A stretch of 64,000 nt of DNA from Clostridium_AD sp050717535 (GTDB lineage Bacteria; Bacillota; Clostridia; Clostridiales; Clostridiaceae): positions 7,530 through 71,529 of the forward strand of contig NZ_JBOITM010000084.1 in NCBI RefSeq assembly GCF_050717535.1. Direction: 5' to 3'. This document shows, in pieces, positions 53,082 through 62,009 of this stretch. Position numbers and translations under genes: made by a program. Position 1 is the stretch's first letter; each line of letters begins with the position of its first letter. The notes beneath the pieces were generated by a model. It saw nothing but the letters and a program-made list of their open reading frames with translations, made no database searches and was not told the DNA's origin.

Positions 53082-54338
53082 ATGGATAAATTAGTAATTA
53101 ACGGAGGTCAACCTCTAATTGGTCAAGTAGAAATAAGCGGTGCAAAAAATGCAGCAGTAGCAATTTTACCAATAGCAATAATTGCAAGTAGGGGTAGATG
53201 TATCATTGAAAATATTCCTGATATAGAAGATGTAAACTGTATCGAAAGAATATTGGAGAGTTTAGGTTGTAAAATTAAAAGAGAAAAAGATTCAGTTTCT
53301 ATAGATAGTACAAACATAAATAGTATGGATGCTAATTCAGAAGATGTAAGAGCAATGAGAGCATCATATTATTTGATTGGTGCACTTTTAGCTAGATTTA
53401 AAAGAGCTAAAGTAGATTTGCCAGGGGGTTGCCCAATAGGGGTAAGACCTATAGACCAACATATAAAAGGGTTCGAGGCACTTGGAGCAACTGTAACTAT
53501 TGAGAATGGTGCTGTAAATGTTCAGGCAGATAGACTAATTGGAACTAGTATTTACTTTGATGTTGTCAGTGTTGGTGCAACCATAAATGTAATGGCTGCA
53601 GCAACACTTGCAGAAGGTACAACTATTTTAGAAAATTCTGCAAAAGAACCCCATGTAGTTGACGTAGCTAACTTTTTAAACTCAATGGGAGCTAATGTTA
53701 AAGGCGCAGGTACTGATGTTATAAGAATAATAGGGGTAAAAGAATTAACAGGATGTAGTTACAGTGTAATTCCAGATCAAATTGAGGCGGGTACTTTTAT
53801 GATAGCAGCCGCTGCTTGTGGTGGAGAAGTAACTGTAAATAATGTTATCCCAAAACATCTTGAGTCAATTTCTGCAAAACTTATGGAAATGGGAGCAGAG
53901 GTACATGAAGGTGGAGACAGTGTTACGGTTAAATCTAGTGGAAGACTTAAGGCTGTAAATATTAAGACCCTTCCTTACCCTGGATTTCCAACGGATGTGC
54001 AACAACCAATGAATACATTGTTGTGTATTTCTGAGGGTAGAAGCATAATAAATGAAAGCATCTGGGAAGCTAGATTTAAACATGTGGATGAACTTATAAA
54101 AATGGGTGCTAAGCTAAAAGTTGAAGGAAGTGTAGTTACAGTAGATGGTGTAGATAGGCTTACTGGAGCCGTGGTAATAGCATCTGATTTAAGAGCAGGG
54201 GCAGCATTAGTTATAGCGGGACTTATAGCAGAAGGTACTACTGAAATTTTAGGAATAGAACACATTGATAGAGGATATCCCAATATTGAAGAAAAATTTA
54301 GGAGGATAGGGGCAGATATAAGTAGAGTTAAGGGATAA
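53082..54338 (+). CDS. murA: UDP-N-acetylglucosamine 1-carboxyvinyltransferase
   Basis: MurA transfers enolpyruvate from PEP to UDP-GlcNAc, the first committed step of peptidoglycan synthesis. From the ATG at 53082 it has 418 residues, with K22 (GAKNAAVAILP), the PEP-binding and fosfomycin-reactive C117 (LPGGCPIGVRPID) and the usual end. The frame opens at 53046, but GTGAGGATG fits 53082 and the family start MDKLVINGG. A small hairpin (52987-53007) lies in the leader. Firmicutes often have two MurA copies; only one is in the window. Confidence 0.96.
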   Translation: MDKLVINGGQPLIGQVEISGAKNAAVAILPIAIIASRGRCIIENIPDIEDVNCIERILESLGCKIKREKDSVSIDSTNINSMDANSEDVRAMRASYYLIGALLARFKRAKVDLPGGCPIGVRPIDQHIKGFEALGATVTIENGAVNVQADRLIGTSIYFDVVSVGATINVMAAATLAEGTTILENSAKEPHVVDVANFLNSMGANVKGAGTDVIRIIGVKELTGCSYSVIPDQIEAGTFMIAAAACGGEVTVNNVIPKHLESISAKLMEMGAEVHEGGDSVTVKSSGRLKAVNIKTLPYPGFPTDVQQPMNTLLCISEGRSIINESIWEARFKHVDELIKMGAKLKVEGSVVTVDGVDRLTGAVVIASDLRAGAALVIAGLIAEGTTEILGIEHIDRGYPNIEEKFRRIGADISRVKG

Positions 54339-54363
54339 CAATATAAAATTAAAGGAGACAATT

Positions 54364-55149
54364 ATGATTTTTTGTCCATTATATAGTGGGAGTAGTGGAA
54401 ATAGTGTATTTGTAGCTTCACAAGAAACAAAAATTTTAGTGGATGTTGGGATGCCAGGAAAAAGCATTGAAAGTGCTCTTAAACATATTGATCAAAATCC
54501 TAATGATATTGATGGTATTTTTATTACTCATGAACATTCTGACCACATAAAAGGTGCAGGAATTGTTTCTAGAAGATATAACATACCAATATATGCGAAT
54601 GAAGATACTTGGAAAGCTATGAAAAGTAAAATAGGTAATATAAAAGAACATAATATAAAAATTATTAATAATAATTTTGTGGATATAAATGATATGCATA
54701 TAGTAAACTATAATATATCACATGATGCTGTGGCACCTATAGGGTATGCTTTTTATAGTGGTAAAAAGAAGGCTTGTATAGCTACAGATTTAGGCTATTT
54801 TTCTGATGAAGTAAAGAATATAATAAAAGATGCAGATGTAATTCTACTGGAGAGTAATCATGATGTTGAAATGGTAAAGTTTGGGCCATATCCTTATCCT
54901 TTAAAAAGAAGAATATTAAGTGATGTGGGTCATTTATCAAACGATGCATGTGGTCAAGCTATAGTAGATATAATGAATGATAAACAAAAGCATATTATTC
55001 TAGGTCATTTAAGTAAAACAAATAATTTCCCTGATTTAGCCTATCAGACAGTAATAAATATACTTAAAGATAATTATATTGAAATCGGAAGGGACATTTC
55101 TTTGAATTTAGCTAGGAGGGACATGCCAAGTGATGTAATTGATTTTTGA
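54364..55149 (+). CDS. MBL-fold hydrolase of the YycJ/WalJ type
   Basis: The 261-residue protein starts FCPLYSGSSGNSVFV and has the metal motif THEHSDHIKG (HxHxDH), later ISHDAVAPIGYAF and HLSNDACGQA, which is the YycJ/WalJ pattern. Homologues are DNA exonucleases thought to help replication and repair. No walK/walR genes are near. It follows murA by 25 bp and precedes a GerMN gene, so the three may be one transcript. Confidence 0.85.
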   Translation: MIFCPLYSGSSGNSVFVASQETKILVDVGMPGKSIESALKHIDQNPNDIDGIFITHEHSDHIKGAGIVSRRYNIPIYANEDTWKAMKSKIGNIKEHNIKIINNNFVDINDMHIVNYNISHDAVAPIGYAFYSGKKKACIATDLGYFSDEVKNIIKDADVILLESNHDVEMVKFGPYPYPLKRRILSDVGHLSNDACGQAIVDIMNDKQKHIILGHLSKTNNFPDLAYQTVINILKDNYIEIGRDISLNLARRDMPSDVIDF

Positions 55150-55163
55150 AGGAGAGGTCAAAT

Positions 55164-55727
55164 ATGAAAAAAGCAATAAAAATATTATTATGTTCATTGC
55201 TAATTGTTTCAACAGTATCGTTTTTGGGGTGCGAAAAAAAGAATCAAAAGAGTGTTACAAATAAAGAAAAACTTGAAAATCTGACACTTCCTCTAGAGAA
55301 AGATGACTTCATCCAAGTAGGTATTTATTTTGATGGTACTAAAGATGATTCTAATGTGCAAGTAGTTAAAGAAGAGAGAATCATCAATAAAGAAGAGCTT
55401 ATTGGCGAAATTATTATGCAAGAAATTATAAAAGGACCTAGTGTAAAAAGTGGACTAAAACCAATACTGCCCAAAGAAACTAGGCTATTAAGTTTTTCTA
55501 TTAAAGATAGTATTGCCTATGTTAATTTAAGTAAAGAAGCTAAAACAACTATGTCAATCGCAAAAGAAAAAAGTTGTTTAGAAAGTATAGCTTCGTCACT
55601 TATTCAATTACCATCTGTAGTAAAAGTAAAAATAAAAATGGAAAATAAGGATATAGATACTTTGGGTGGAAACTTCAATATATCCAAGCCCTTTAGTAAA
55701 GGGGAAGTAGTACCTATCAAAAAATAG
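55164..55727 (+). CDS. GerMN-domain lipoprotein
   Basis: The 187-residue protein has a lipoprotein signal (MKKAIKILLCSLLIVS, lipobox SFLGC) and a GerMN domain (DSIAYVNLSKEAK, then SCLESIASSLIQLPSVVKVKIKMENK). GerM-type proteins act in sporulation and germination, probably at the spore envelope. The frame opens with TTG at 55146, overlapping the previous gene; GGAGAGG sets the start at ATG 55164. Confidence 0.85.
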   Translation: MKKAIKILLCSLLIVSTVSFLGCEKKNQKSVTNKEKLENLTLPLEKDDFIQVGIYFDGTKDDSNVQVVKEERIINKEELIGEIIMQEIIKGPSVKSGLKPILPKETRLLSFSIKDSIAYVNLSKEAKTTMSIAKEKSCLESIASSLIQLPSVVKVKIKMENKDIDTLGGNFNISKPFSKGEVVPIKK

Positions 55728-55851
55728 GTGCTTAACTGTAAAAAGTGCATTTTATTTAAGAGTTTTAAACATATATGTTGAAAATTAATGAAATATTTAT
55801 TATAATAACGTTATATAACAAAATACATTATCATTCGAAGGAGACTAGATC

Positions 55852-56349
55852 ATGAGTTTATATAAAGAGTGGACAGATATGGTGGTTGACTATGTTAAAC
55901 GTAGAGGAGAACCTGCATTTTGGCAAGAATACGGAGAAGTAGAAAAACGCATATACACTAAATTATTATCAAACCATAAAGACGAATTTAAAGGTACCAT
56001 AGAAGAACTTGCAAAACGTTTTGATGTATCTACAATTTATTTTATGGGATTTACTGATGGAATAAACGACAGTCTTTTAAAAACTATAGTACTAGAAGAA
56101 ACTGAGACTGATACTGAAGTAGAATTTAAAATAGACTATGAAAAACTTTATTTCAATATGTTAGATGCAAAAGCAGATTATTTATATGAACTTCCTCAAT
56201 GGGAAGGTATTTTCTCTAAAGAAAAAAGAAAAGAAATTCAAAAGGCTTATAAAGATTCCAAAACAGTAGTTAATACTGAGAAAATTGGAAGAAATGACTT
56301 ATGCCCTTGCGGAAGCGGTAAAAAATATAAAAAATGTTGTGGAAAATAA
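55852..56349 (+). CDS. SEC-C metal-binding domain protein
   Basis: The 165-residue protein ends with the SEC-C motif NDLCPCGSGKKYKKCCG, a zinc-binding module also found at the end of SecA. The remainder is helical without known motifs (FWQEYGEVEKRIYTKLLSNH). Family members are of unknown function. GAAGGAG precedes the ATG. It is a single gene before the TetR-controlled operon. Confidence 0.85.
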   Translation: MSLYKEWTDMVVDYVKRRGEPAFWQEYGEVEKRIYTKLLSNHKDEFKGTIEELAKRFDVSTIYFMGFTDGINDSLLKTIVLEETETDTEVEFKIDYEKLYFNMLDAKADYLYELPQWEGIFSKEKRKEIQKAYKDSKTVVNTEKIGRNDLCPCGSGKKYKKCCGK

Positions 56350-56486
56350 TTCGCGCATAACTATATAAAATTATAAATGCATTATAATAAATGAAACTTT
56401 GCACTATTGTGGAAGGTTTTATTTACTTTTTTGATTTTTTTAATTAATTATAGACAAAATAATAAAACATAGATACATAAAAAATA

Positions 56487-56515
56487 TTGACCGATATGGT
56501 CAAAAATGATATAAT
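56487..56515 (+). promoter_or_regulatory. TetR-type promoter/operator
   Basis: TTGACC (56487-56492), a 17-bp spacer and TATAAT (56510-56515) form a near-consensus promoter. The -35 box is the left half of the palindrome TTGACCGATATGGTCAA (56487-56503, 6-bp arms, 5-bp centre), a good size for a TetR-family operator. It lies before the TetR gene, so autoregulation is likely. Confidence 0.75.
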
Positions 56516-56577
56516 ACTTTTATTAAAGTACTATAATAATATTTAGGTAATTATAAATTAGGAAGTGCGGTGAATTT

Positions 56578-57201
56578 ATGTTTTCAAAGTTCTTAAACTT
56601 AAAACCAGAAAAACAAGAGAGAATATTACAGGCAGTCATTAAAGAATTTGCAGATAAAGGCTTTGATAAAGCATCTACAAATGACATTGTGAAAGAAGCA
56701 GGAATATCAAAGGGAATTTTATTTCATTATTTCCAAAACAAAAAAACACTATTCTTGTTTGTGTTTGATTACTGCGTGAAGATCTGTATGGATGAATTTA
56801 ATGAAAAGGTTGATGAAAAAGAAAATGATATTTTCGGAAAATTACGTCAAATATCTTCCTTTAAACTGGAGCTCTTGTACAAATATCCTAGTATTTTTAA
56901 ATTTTTAGAAACTGCCATAGGTGAGGGTTGTAGTGAGGTAAAAAGTGAAATAGAAGAAAAAAAGAAAGTGCTTTCTGATAGTAACTACAGTAAAGTATTT
57001 AATAATATTGATAAAACGAAATTTCGTGATGGTGTTGATGTAAGTAGGGTCATCAATATTATAATGTGGACACTTGACGGGTTTGGCACAAGCGAACTAC
57101 AAAAGGCAAAAGCATCTGCAGCTAAACAAATGGACTATGAAAAAGTTTTTCAAGAGATGGATAGTTATATAGATATATTTAAAGATAGTTTTTATAAATA
57201 G
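56578..57201 (+). CDS. TetR-family transcriptional regulator
   Basis: The 207-residue protein has the N-terminal TetR helix-turn-helix (KQERILQAVIKEFADKGFDKASTNDIVKEAGISKGILFHYFQNKKTLF represented by ISKGILFHYF) and a variable helical ligand domain. It is the first gene of an operon with an ABC ATPase and two permeases, which it probably represses until a drug or lipid is bound. The ligand is unknown. Confidence 0.92.
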   Translation: MFSKFLNLKPEKQERILQAVIKEFADKGFDKASTNDIVKEAGISKGILFHYFQNKKTLFLFVFDYCVKICMDEFNEKVDEKENDIFGKLRQISSFKLELLYKYPSIFKFLETAIGEGCSEVKSEIEEKKKVLSDSNYSKVFNNIDKTKFRDGVDVSRVINIIMWTLDGFGTSELQKAKASAAKQMDYEKVFQEMDSYIDIFKDSFYK

Positions 57202-57263
57202 TAATAAGGCTTCCGAAAGTATTTTTAAGTGAGCACAAAATAAATTCCATGGGAGGTTAAAAT

Positions 57264-58169
57264 ATGAATGTTATTGAAATTAAGAATTTGACTAAAAGTT
57301 ACGGGAAGGCAAGAGGAATTATAGATGTGAGTTTTGATGTTGAGCAGGGAGAAATTTTTGGGTTTATTGGACCTAATGGTGCCGGCAAATCAACACTAAT
57401 AAGAACACTATTAGCTCTTATTTATCCGACTTCTGGCAGTGCTACAATTTTTGGTAAGGACTGTGTGAAATTTGGACCGGAGATAAAAAAAGAAATAGGA
57501 TATCTACCCTCAGAGGTTTTTTATTATGACAATATGAAAGTTATTGATCTACTAAAGTACTCAGCTAGTTTTTACAAGAGTGATTGTAGTAAAAGAATTG
57601 TGGAACTCGCAGAAATAATGGACCTTGACTTAAATAAAAAAATTGATGATTTATCCTTTGGTAATAAAAAGAAAGTTGGTATTGTCCAGGGACTTCTACA
57701 TGAACCTAAACTTATTATACTTGATGAGCCTACCAGTGGCCTTGACCCACTTATGCAACAAAAGTTTTTTGAACTCCTAGAGGAAGAGAATAAGAAGGGT
57801 TCAACAATTTTACTTTCTTCTCATATTTTAAGTGAGGTTCAGAGGCTTTGTAATCGCGTTGCAATTATTAAAGAGGGAAAAATAATAAAGGTTGAAAAGA
57901 TTAGTACATTACAAGAAAATAATCATAAAAAATTTAAAATTGAAGTAAAATCAAAAATAGATGATAATTATTTCAAAATTGACGGAGCCACTAATTTAGA
58001 TATAAATGGTAACATAATAAGTTTTTTATTTAGAGGCAATATTAATTTTATTATGAAAAAGATTTCGGAAATAGAAATAATTAATCTTTGGATTGAAGAG
58101 CCAGATCTTGAAGAGATATTTATGCATTATTATGAAAAGGAGCTACCAAACTGCTTAAAAAAATCTTAA
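57264..58169 (+). CDS. ABC transporter ATP-binding protein
   Basis: The 301-residue ATPase has Walker A (GPNGAGKST), signature LSFGNKKKVGIV (in DLSFGNKKK), Walker B (LIILDEPTSGLD) and the H-loop (SSHILSE), with a C-terminal DUF-like extension ending EEPDLEEIFMHYYEKE. It would energise the two permeases at 59770 and 60623. An IscB element now separates it from them by 1.6 kb. The last residues (LPNCLKKS) are less typical and could come from the element end. Confidence 0.9.
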   Translation: MNVIEIKNLTKSYGKARGIIDVSFDVEQGEIFGFIGPNGAGKSTLIRTLLALIYPTSGSATIFGKDCVKFGPEIKKEIGYLPSEVFYYDNMKVIDLLKYSASFYKSDCSKRIVELAEIMDLDLNKKIDDLSFGNKKKVGIVQGLLHEPKLIILDEPTSGLDPLMQQKFFELLEEENKKGSTILLSSHILSEVQRLCNRVAIIKEGKIIKVEKISTLQENNHKKFKIEVKSKIDDNYFKIDGATNLDINGNIISFLFRGNINFIMKKISEIEIINLWIEEPDLEEIFMHYYEKELPNCLKKS

Positions 58170-58199
58170 CAATTTTAAATAAAAATGAACATATTCAGT

Positions 58200-58455
58200 T
58201 GTTCATGCAGTAAACGTTGCTTTCAAGCCTAAGTGAGTGTAGCATCTGAAAAGATTGTAGCACGATGAACTACGTGAAATGACAGGTTAAAGACGTACCT
58301 TTAGATGTACTTCAGTCTGAAGCTCTACGATAATGAGGAGGAAAATAATCTAAGGTTTTGCTACGGCTTAACTATGATTAGACACACCGAAATCCAGTGC
58401 ACCATCATTTTACATTGGCAAGAAGAAAAATTTCCCGAAGGGAGGTTGACTAGAG
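58200..58455 (+). ncRNA. putative omega-RNA (HEARO type) of IscB
   Basis: About 250 nt upstream of iscB lack a credible gene, are more GC-rich than the flanks and are full of short hairpins: GCTT/AAGC near 58219, ATCT-GAAA-AGAT near 58244-58255, GTAC/GTAC near 58295-58310, CTTCA/TGAAG near 58310-58322 and CCAGTG/CATTGG near 58393-58417. HEARO RNAs, later shown to be the guide RNAs of IscB, occupy exactly this place. The guide would lie at the 5' end, next to the left element boundary, which is not fixed. I could not match the Rfam consensus by eye. Confidence 0.7.
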
Positions 58456-59691
58456 ATGGTCGAATATTCATTTGTACTGGACTTATCTGGTAACAGATTA
58501 AGTCCATGTAACAAAAATAAAGCTTATTATCTTATTAGAAATAAAAAAGCTAAAATGCTTAATAAATTTCCAATGGTAATACAATTATTTAAAATAGTTA
58601 AGGAGGATAATACTGATAAAACTAAAACTTATCTTGGAATTGACGATGGAAGCAAACATGTTGGGCTAGGAATAATTCAAAATTGTGAAACTAAAGTAAA
58701 ACCAATATTTAAGGGAACTATAGAACTTAGAAATGATGTTTCTAAGAAGATGACTATTAGAAAAGGGTATAGAACCTATCATAGATATCATAAAAGGTAT
58801 CGAGAAAAAAGATTTAACAATAGAAAATCGTCTGAAAGAAAAGGTAGACTTGCTCCAACAGTTATGCAGAAGAAACAGTCCATTTTAAAAAGTGTGAGCC
58901 AGATAATCAAATGGATTAAGATAGATTCTATATATTTAGAAAATGTTTTAATAGATATACGAGTCCTAACTGAAGGTCAAAAACTATATAAATGGCAATA
59001 TCAAAAATCTAATAGATTAGATAATAACATTAGGATAGCAGCACTCAAGAGAGATAACTTTACTTGCGTTGATTGTGGTTCTAAAGAAAATCTAGAAGAA
59101 CACCATATTAAGCCAAGACGTGCTAAAGGAGCAGATAGTATACACAATGTTGTAACCTTATGTAAATCCTGTCACATAAAAACTTTTGGCAAAGATATCG
59201 AGCTAATGGATAAATACCTAGCTGTAATAAAAGGTAAAAAATTAAATCTTAGCGATGCAATGCATGTTATGCAAGGTAAAAAATATTTACAAACTGAGCT
59301 TAAGAAAATAGCCTCATTATATTTAACTACGGGTGGCGATACTGCAAACCATAGAAATGATTGGAATATAGAAAAGTCTCACTCTAATGACGCTTTAGTT
59401 ATATGTAACTTAGATATCAAAAAAAGTAATATTGATGTCAAAGACTGGCAACTAACGCCTTTACGTAAAAAATCTAAGGGTGACGTAGAACTGAGTGTAA
59501 AAGGATTTAAACATAGAGATTATGTAAGATATACCAAGAAAAACGGAACCGAGTATATTGGATATATTACAGCATTGTACCCAAATAAAAATCAATTTAA
59601 TATGACACAAACAAACGGTGGAATATTAAAAAGATATGGTCTGAAAAGTCTAAAGCTATTATCAAGACCAAAATGTATACGGTGGGCTTAA
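58456..59691 (+). CDS. iscB: IscB RNA-guided nuclease (HNH/RuvC)
   Basis: The 411-residue protein has the full IscB layout: N-terminal PLMP-like domain (SGNRLSPCNKNKAYYLIRNKKAK), RuvC-I with D63 (YLGIDDGSKHVGLGI), an Arg-rich bridge helix (about 101-130), RuvC-II with E162 (SIYLENVLID), an HNH domain (193-245: C204, C207, H216/H217, N231, C236, C239, H240), RuvC-III with H309 and D312 (KSHSNDALVI) and a C-terminal TAM-interacting part. IscB is the ancestor of Cas9 and uses an omega-RNA guide. All catalytic residues are present, so it looks functional. GGAGG lies 10 nt before the ATG. Confidence 0.92.
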   Translation: MVEYSFVLDLSGNRLSPCNKNKAYYLIRNKKAKMLNKFPMVIQLFKIVKEDNTDKTKTYLGIDDGSKHVGLGIIQNCETKVKPIFKGTIELRNDVSKKMTIRKGYRTYHRYHKRYREKRFNNRKSSERKGRLAPTVMQKKQSILKSVSQIIKWIKIDSIYLENVLIDIRVLTEGQKLYKWQYQKSNRLDNNIRIAALKRDNFTCVDCGSKENLEEHHIKPRRAKGADSIHNVVTLCKSCHIKTFGKDIELMDKYLAVIKGKKLNLSDAMHVMQGKKYLQTELKKIASLYLTTGGDTANHRNDWNIEKSHSNDALVICNLDIKKSNIDVKDWQLTPLRKKSKGDVELSVKGFKHRDYVRYTKKNGTEYIGYITALYPNKNQFNMTQTNGGILKRYGLKSLKLLSRPKCIRWA

Positions 59692-59711
59692 TAAAAAAAT
59701 AAGGAGGTGAA

Positions 59712-59760
59712 CTGGTGAATTAAATCAAATGTATAATTGTGTTAAGATTTAATTAACCAG
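59712..59760 (+). repeat. imperfect palindrome at the right end of the IscB element
   Basis: A 15-bp stem with one mismatch (59712-59726 with 59746-59760) and a 19-nt loop lies 20 nt after iscB and 10 nt before the permease start. No T run follows, so it fits an IS200/IS605-like subterminal hairpin better than a terminator. An AAGGAGGTGAA motif just before it is not in place for the permease ATG. Confidence 0.55.
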
Positions 59761-59769
59761 ATATAAGAT

Positions 59770-60567
59770 ATGAATATGTTTTTACACGAAATGAAGGCTT
59801 ATAGGAAATCCAATATTATATGGACAGTTACCCTAGTTACACTTGTTATACTTATGCTTGCAATGTTTCCAGCCTTTTCAAAGGAAGTTGAAACATTTAA
59901 AAAATTAATGGAAGGATTTCCAGAACCAGTAAGAAAAGCATTGGGACTTTCTGTAGATAGCATGTCTTCTATCTTAGGATTTTATTCCTATATATTTTTA
60001 TATATAACACTTTGCGGAGCAATTCAAGCCATGAATTTAGGAACTTCAATTATATCCAAGGAAACAAGTGGGAAAACAGTAGATTTCCTTTTAACAAAAC
60101 CTGTTACCCGCAGCAAGATTATGACATCAAAGCTAATAGCTGCAGTAACATGCTTGATAATTACTAATGCTATCTATTTAGTGGCTGCTAGTATTATGGC
60201 ATCAATTGTAAAAACTGCAGACTATAGTTACAAAATATTTTTTATGATCTCTATTACGTTGTTTTTTGTTCAGCTTATGTTTTTATCTCTAGGGATTATA
60301 ATTTCTGTAATGGCTTCCAAGATTAAATCTGTGATACCTATTTCTCTCGGCACAGTATTTGCATTTTTCTTTATTGGGATGATTGCATCTACGTCGGAAG
60401 ATGGTGCTTTGCGTTATATTACTCCCTTTAAATATTTTGATACAAACTATATTGTAAAAAATTCTAGTTATGACACAACATTTATTATAATAGAAATAGC
60501 ATTTATTATTTTAGCAATTAATTCCAGTTATTTCGTATACGCTAAAAAGGATATTCATGCTGTGTAA
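59770..60567 (+). CDS. ABC-2 type permease 1 of the TetR operon
   Basis: The 265-residue protein has six predicted helices and the ABC-2 family segment SIISKETSGKTVDFLLTKPVTRSKIMTSKL. It is a paralogue of the next gene (MNMFLHEMKAYRKSN against MNIFIVEMKAHRKSL). The ATG at 59770 has no ribosome binding site in front of it, unlike its paralogue, which suggests that the IscB element cut it off from its original leader. Expression may be reduced. Confidence 0.88.
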   Translation: MNMFLHEMKAYRKSNIIWTVTLVTLVILMLAMFPAFSKEVETFKKLMEGFPEPVRKALGLSVDSMSSILGFYSYIFLYITLCGAIQAMNLGTSIISKETSGKTVDFLLTKPVTRSKIMTSKLIAAVTCLIITNAIYLVAASIMASIVKTADYSYKIFFMISITLFFVQLMFLSLGIIISVMASKIKSVIPISLGTVFAFFFIGMIASTSEDGALRYITPFKYFDTNYIVKNSSYDTTFIIIEIAFIILAINSSYFVYAKKDIHAV

Positions 60568-60622
60568 CAAGTAATATTGTAGTACAGCAGGTAATGATTA
60601 AGGAATATAAGGAGGTCAATTT

Positions 60623-61420
60623 ATGAATATATTTATTGTAGAGATGAAAGCCCATAGAAAAAGTCTTATTATATGGGCTTTTGGTATATTACTTATGATT
60701 GCTGGTGGTATGGGAAAATATGTTGCATTTTCATCTGATAGCCAATCTATAAATGAGCTAATGTCACAAATGCCAAAATCTATGCAAGTCATTATGGGTA
60801 TGGGTACTTTTGATTTGTCAAAAGCCAGTGGTTTTTATGGAGTAATCTTTTTATACCTAGTTCTTATGGCAACGGTACATGCTACTATGCTTGGATCAGA
60901 TATAATTTCAAAGGAAGAACGGGATAAAACTGCAGAGTTTCTAATGGTAAAACCTATTTCAAGGAAAAAAATTATAACATCAAAACTATTGGCAGCTATA
61001 TTAAATATTTTAATATTTAATATTATTACATTAGTGATTTCAATAATTATAGTTAGAAAATACAGTAATGGGGAAGCCGTAAGTTCAGATATAGTAATTT
61101 TAATGGTTGGAATGTTCATTTTGCAACTTATGTTTATGTTTATCGGAACAGCCATAGCTGCAATATGTAAAAAACCAAAGTCGGCTACATCAATATCAAC
61201 GGCAGTACTATTAATTACATTTATGCTATCTATAGCAGTAGATATGAACAGCAAGCTTGAAAGCCTTAAATACTTTACCCCATTTAAATATTTTGATGCT
61301 AAAAACTTGATGTATGGCGGTGGACTTCAATTGGGTTTTGTAATACTATCGATTATAATTATTTCTGCAATGGTGTGGATCACATATACTTTTTATGAAA
61401 AAAGAGATATGAATATATAG
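60623..61420 (+). CDS. ABC-2 type permease 2 of the TetR operon
   Basis: The 265-residue paralogue of the previous permease has six helices and DIISKEERDKTAEFLMVKPISRKKIITSKL. ATAAGGAGG lies 8 nt before the ATG. The two permeases likely form a heterodimer with the ATPase at 57264, an exporter controlled by the TetR protein. Confidence 0.9.
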   Translation: MNIFIVEMKAHRKSLIIWAFGILLMIAGGMGKYVAFSSDSQSINELMSQMPKSMQVIMGMGTFDLSKASGFYGVIFLYLVLMATVHATMLGSDIISKEERDKTAEFLMVKPISRKKIITSKLLAAILNILIFNIITLVISIIIVRKYSNGEAVSSDIVILMVGMFILQLMFMFIGTAIAAICKKPKSATSISTAVLLITFMLSIAVDMNSKLESLKYFTPFKYFDAKNLMYGGGLQLGFVILSIIIISAMVWITYTFYEKRDMNI

Positions 61421-61529
61421 TAGTAATATAGAAATTTGAAATGTGGGATTCAATAGTATAAAATATTTATGACAACATTAATATTACAGTAGTGCAGATG
61501 GCGTATATATACGATGAAGGAGATTTAAA

Positions 61530-62009
61530 ATGAACATAACTATAATTTGTGTAGGAAAAATAAAAGAGAAATATTTGAAAAGTGCTATAGATGAATATAC
61601 TAAAAGACTATCTAGATACTGTAAACTGAATATTATTGAACTAAGTGATGAGAAAACTCCAGATAATGCTTCAGAGAAAGAAGAGATTATAATAAAAGAA
61701 AAAGAAGGGGAGGCAATACTTAAGAATATAAAGGATAGTATGTTTGCTATTGCACTAGAACTAAAGGGAAATATGCTATCTTCAGAAGAGCTTTCTAGTT
61801 ACATAATGGATTTAGGAGTAAGAGGAGAAAGTAATATAGCTTTTCTTATTGGAGGATCCTTAGGGCTATCTAAGGCAGTTCTAGGAAGAGCTAATTATAA
61901 ACTGTGCTTTTCAAAGATGACTTTTCCACATCAACTATTTAGAGTTATGTTACTGGAGCAGATTTACAGAGGGTTTAGAATAATAAGTGGTGAACCGTAC
62001 CACAAATAA
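61530..62009 (+). CDS. rlmH: 23S rRNA pseudouridine-1915 N3-methyltransferase
   Basis: RlmH methylates pseudouridine 1915 in helix 69 of 23S rRNA. The 159-residue SPOUT protein has ALELKGNMLSSEELSSYI, the knotted SAM site FLIGGSLGLSKAVL and the conserved end EQIYRGFRIISGEPYHK. The gene is intact, including the stop. Its last 60 bp overlap, antisense, the end of the serine recombinase gene. In staphylococci the same 3' end of rlmH (orfX) is the attB of SCC elements. Confidence 0.96.
   Translation: MNITIICVGKIKEKYLKSAIDEYTKRLSRYCKLNIIELSDEKTPDNASEKEEIIIKEKEGEAILKNIKDSMFAIALELKGNMLSSEELSSYIMDLGVRGESNIAFLIGGSLGLSKAVLGRANYKLCFSKMTFPHQLFRVMLLEQIYRGFRIISGEPYHK

Larger units (their letters stand above)
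58170..59769 (+). mobile_element. non-autonomous IscB (OMEGA) element
   Basis: The interval between the exporter ATPase and its permease holds only a structured noncoding region and an IscB gene. IscB genes travel with IS200/IS605-like elements. No Y1 transposase (TnpA) is present, so it would depend on one elsewhere. Candidate terminal hairpins are ATGAAC/GTTCAT at 58185-58190/58201-58206 on the left and a 15-bp imperfect stem 59712-59726/59746-59760 on the right. The exact ends cannot be fixed without an empty site; limits given are those of the gene-free flanks. Confidence 0.65.

Noticed and set aside
58305..58493. A 62-codon plus-strand frame just before iscB
   Set aside because: It runs through the structured omega-RNA region and into iscB in another frame, with no sign of a real protein.
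60835..61254. A 139-codon minus-strand frame opposite permease 2
   Set aside because: Antisense shadow of an ABC permease with an isoleucine-rich, meaningless product.
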